Shown one piece after another: positions 5,147 through 6,659 of a DNA stretch of 6,659 nt. Below the pieces are notes generated by a model. It saw nothing but the letters and a program-made list of their open reading frames with translations, was not told the origin of the DNA and did no database searches. The DNA is from an uncultured Oscillospiraceae bacterium. GTDB taxonomy: Bacteria; Bacillota; Clostridia; Oscillospirales; Acutalibacteraceae. Location of the stretch: positions 1-6,659 of the forward strand of contig CAJKJS010000076.1 of NCBI GenBank assembly GCA_905200265.1, written 5' to 3'. Position 1 is the stretch's first letter, and each line of letters begins with the position of its first letter. The position numbers and the translations under genes are program-made.

Positions 5147-6367
5147 TTATTTCTTCTTAAAGCGCATCATCCCGGCTACGCCTGTCCGCTTTGTGCCGCG
5201 GCGGCGTTCGATGCCATACAGCACCCCGGCGCCGATCATGGCCGTCAGGATCACGCACAAAAACGCCATGGTGGCCTCACTCTGGGCAGGAGCTTCCCCG
5301 GTGGTTTCCCCGGCGGCCGCTGCCTTCATTTCGGGCACATCCCCGGTGCTTTCATCCGTGCGCAGGGCAGCCACGGTAGCTTCCTCTTCGGCTGCTTTCT
5401 GAGCGGCAGCCTGTGCCTCTTCTTCCGCAGCCTTCTGGGCGGCCAGTTCTTTCGCTTCTTCTTCCGCCTGGGCGCTGGTGTCTTCCGCCGTAGCGCTCAG
5501 CACCGACAAAGCCGAGGTTTGCCCCAGGGAAGCGGCGGTCTTTTCAGCTTCTTCTTTTGCCTTCTTGGCTTCTTCCTCTGCTTTTTTAGCGGCTTCTTCC
5601 GCTTCCTGCTTGGCTTTTTCTTCCGCGGCCTGCTGCGCGGCTTCGTCTTCAGCCGTATTCTGGGCCGAAACCGTCGCGCTGCTGCTCGAAGAGGAAGAAG
5701 AAGACTGGCTGCTGCTGGAGGACGACTGATTGAGGGCCCCGGACGAAGGAGCCGTTGTCACTGCCTGGGAAGCGTCGCCGCCCGCGTGGGCGACCCCGTC
5801 GCTGCCAAAGGTATATACCACACCGTCAATATTCATGGTGCAGTTGACCACATATTCGCCGTTTTGGTAGTAGTACTGGTTACCCTCAAATGTCTGCCAC
5901 CCGGTGGTGGGATACGACACACCGGCTACTTTGAACCAGTACACCCAGCTTTTGCTGCTCACACTCTGATAGCAGATCCCGCTGGATTCGTCCCGGGCGT
6001 CTACCGCCATGCCGCCGCCCACATAGACGCCCACATGACCGGGCTGTTTCAGCCCCAGGCCGTGGATACGCGGAATGCCGTTGCTGACAAGTCCATATTC
6101 CGAAGAGGAACCGAGAAGGTCGGTCCGGCATCCGCCCACGCCCTTATACGTCACAAACAGGCCGGAGCAATCCACCGCCCCATAGGAAGAACCGCCGTAC
6201 ACGTAACTCCAGTTTTCGTAATACGCCGTCATGCAGTGTTCCGCAAACCCTACACCCGTAGCGCCGCTGGCCGCCTGAGCCGGTACCGCTGTAGGCAGCA
6301 CGACTGCCGCCGCCAGCACTGCCAGCGTCAGCAGGGAACACAGGCATTTTTTGACTTTCCGTATCAT
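5147..6367 (-). CDS. Secreted NlpC/P60 peptidoglycan hydrolase with C-terminal membrane anchor
   Basis: NlpC/P60 enzymes are cysteine peptidases that cut the peptide stems of peptidoglycan. The 406-residue protein has a signal peptide (cleavage likely after AQA, residue 32). The catalytic domain is at about 38-150, with the nucleophile in VDCSG (Cys67) and the base in GHVGVYVGGG (His111); Asp123 in VDARD is a candidate third residue. A segment GWQTFEGNQYYYQNG...YTFGSDG (156-191) resembles choline/glucan-type wall-binding repeats. A Ser-rich linker (214-230) and a charged Ala/Glu/Lys stalk (about 239-332, probably helical) follow, including AAQKAAEEEA twice. The end is a membrane helix (about 367-385) and a basic tail without an LPXTG motif. 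The ATG at 6367 has GAGGGG 6 bases upstream. A WalR-like array lies upstream and a private terminator downstream. Substrate bond and gene name cannot be fixed by eye. Confidence 0.88.
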   Translation of the reverse strand: MIRKVKKCLCSLLTLAVLAAAVVLPTAVPAQAASGATGVGFAEHCMTAYYENWSYVYGGSSYGAVDCSGLFVTYKGVGGCRTDLLGSSSEYGLVSNGIPRIHGLGLKQPGHVGVYVGGGMAVDARDESSGICYQSVSSKSWVYWFKVAGVSYPTTGWQTFEGNQYYYQNGEYVVNCTMNIDGVVYTFGSDGVAHAGGDASQAVTTAPSSGALNQSSSSSSQSSSSSSSSSATVSAQNTAEDEAAQQAAEEKAKQEAEEAAKKAEEEAKKAKEEAEKTAASLGQTSALSVLSATAEDTSAQAEEEAKELAAQKAAEEEAQAAAQKAAEEEATVAALRTDESTGDVPEMKAAAAGETTGEAPAQSEATMAFLCVILTAMIGAGVLYGIERRRGTKRTGVAGMMRFKKK

Positions 6368-6431
6368 GGTAAACCCCTCGATTTCCTTGAATTTGAATCT
6401 TTTTTCGAATCGCTCTCTTCGTAAGAAAAAG

Positions 6432-6489
6432 GCTACAATCGCTTACAATTTCATTACAATTTATTACAAACTGGTAACAGTTTATCACA
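6432..6489 (-). promoter_or_regulatory. Six-copy helically phased TGTNAN array, WalR-box-like
   Basis: Read on the minus strand, in the direction of the hydrolase gene, six hexamers follow each other: TGTGAT, TGTTAC, TGTAAT, TGTAAT, TGTAAG and TGTAGC. Their left edges are at 6484, 6474, 6463, 6453, 6442 and 6432, so the spacing is 10, 11, 10, 11, 10: one copy per helical turn. The WalR (YycF) consensus is TGTWAH-N5-TGTWAH. TGTTAC-N5-TGTAAT fits it fully and TGTAAT-N5-TGTAAG fits with one mismatch. WalR controls wall hydrolases in Firmicutes, which matches the gene 65 bases downstream. I could not settle on a -35/-10 pair; TTGCAA (6507-6502) with TAAACT (6484-6479), 17 bases apart, is the best of several weak options. 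Confidence 0.6.
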
Positions 6490-6659
6490 ATCGGTTTCCC
6501 ATTGCAACCCTTTTTTTCGAAAAAATGGCGGAAAATCGCGGTTTTTCCGTTGTAACTGGTTGTTTTCTTGTGCTTTTTCTTTTTTTTTTTGCTTTTTGCG
6601 CGAAAAAATGTGCGGGCCTCTTTTCTTTACGGGCCTCCTGTTGTTTATTTTCTTTTTTT
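6490..6659. other. Pyrimidine-rich right edge without a recognisable gene
   Basis: The last 170 bases are strongly T-rich on the plus strand, including eleven T residues at 6580-6590. They hold an AT-rich perfect palindrome TTTTTTCGAAAAAA (6512-6525), a TTGCAA palindrome (6502-6507) and an 8-base direct repeat CGGGCCTC (6613-6620 and 6630-6637). No ORF with a ribosome binding site, no RNA gene and no convincing terminator can be supported. The stretch probably belongs to the upstream region of the hydrolase gene plus the flank of a neighbour outside the window. Confidence 0.4.

Noticed and set aside
5380..5740. Repeat-like DNA in the hydrolase gene, possible tandem repeat or mobile sequence
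   Set aside because: The pattern comes from repeated Ala, Glu, Lys and Ser codons in the stalk. Apart from the short AAQKAAEEEA duplication there is no regular DNA repeat unit.
5519..6424. Plus-strand 301-codon ORF opposite the NlpC/P60 gene
   Set aside because: It is an antisense shadow of the low-complexity stalk and catalytic domain, with a Phe-rich start that mirrors the Glu/Lys-rich region and no ribosome binding site.
6505..6530. Terminator at the TTTTTTCGAAAAAA palindrome
   Set aside because: The stem is made only of A-T pairs around a CG centre with no loop, so it is unlikely to act as an intrinsic terminator, and no gene end lies next to it.

Overview
The window looks like chromosomal DNA from a Gram-positive bacterium of the Clostridia, probably Oscillospiraceae-like. 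This is an inference from moderately GC-rich genes separated by AT-rich, T-run-laden gaps, strong AGGAGG-type ribosome binding sites, a potABCD operon with 4-base gene overlaps, and a secreted NlpC/P60 wall hydrolase. No rRNA, tRNA, insertion sequence or CRISPR array is visible.

Layout. Positions 1-610 (+): a sigma-A-type promoter (76-104), a leader holding a GC-rich hairpin, a 19-codon leader ORF (173-232) whose stop overlaps the next start as ATGA, and a small membrane-anchored protein of unknown function (229-609). A strong hairpin terminator (638-678) separates it from a convergent operon. Positions 692-4684 (-): a complete polyamine ABC transporter, transcribed potA-potB-potC-potD. Its promoter at 4781-4809 has a perfect TTGACA box, and its leader contains a hairpin that could act as an attenuator. 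Positions 4810-5076 have no convincing gene but hold palindromes and a terminator-like hairpin on the minus strand. Positions 5147-6367 (-): a secreted NlpC/P60 cysteine peptidase with a wall-binding-like segment, a Ser-rich and Ala/Glu/Lys-rich stalk and a C-terminal membrane anchor, with its own terminator at 5077-5116. Upstream of it lies a six-copy TGTNAN array in register with the DNA helix (6432-6489) that matches the WalR consensus. The right edge (6490-6659) is a pyrimidine-rich stretch with no gene.

How it works together. PotD captures spermidine or putrescine outside the membrane, PotB and PotC form the channel, and PotA hydrolyses ATP. The hydrolase probably remodels peptidoglycan close to the membrane and may be under WalRK-type control. 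Both exported proteins (PotD and the hydrolase) share a layout of signal peptide, ectodomain, C-terminal membrane helix and basic tail; for PotD this replaces the usual lipoprotein anchor. The points most worth a second look are the WalR-like array, the hidden leader ORF with its ribosome binding site inside a hairpin, the membrane-anchored PotD, and the pot leader hairpin.
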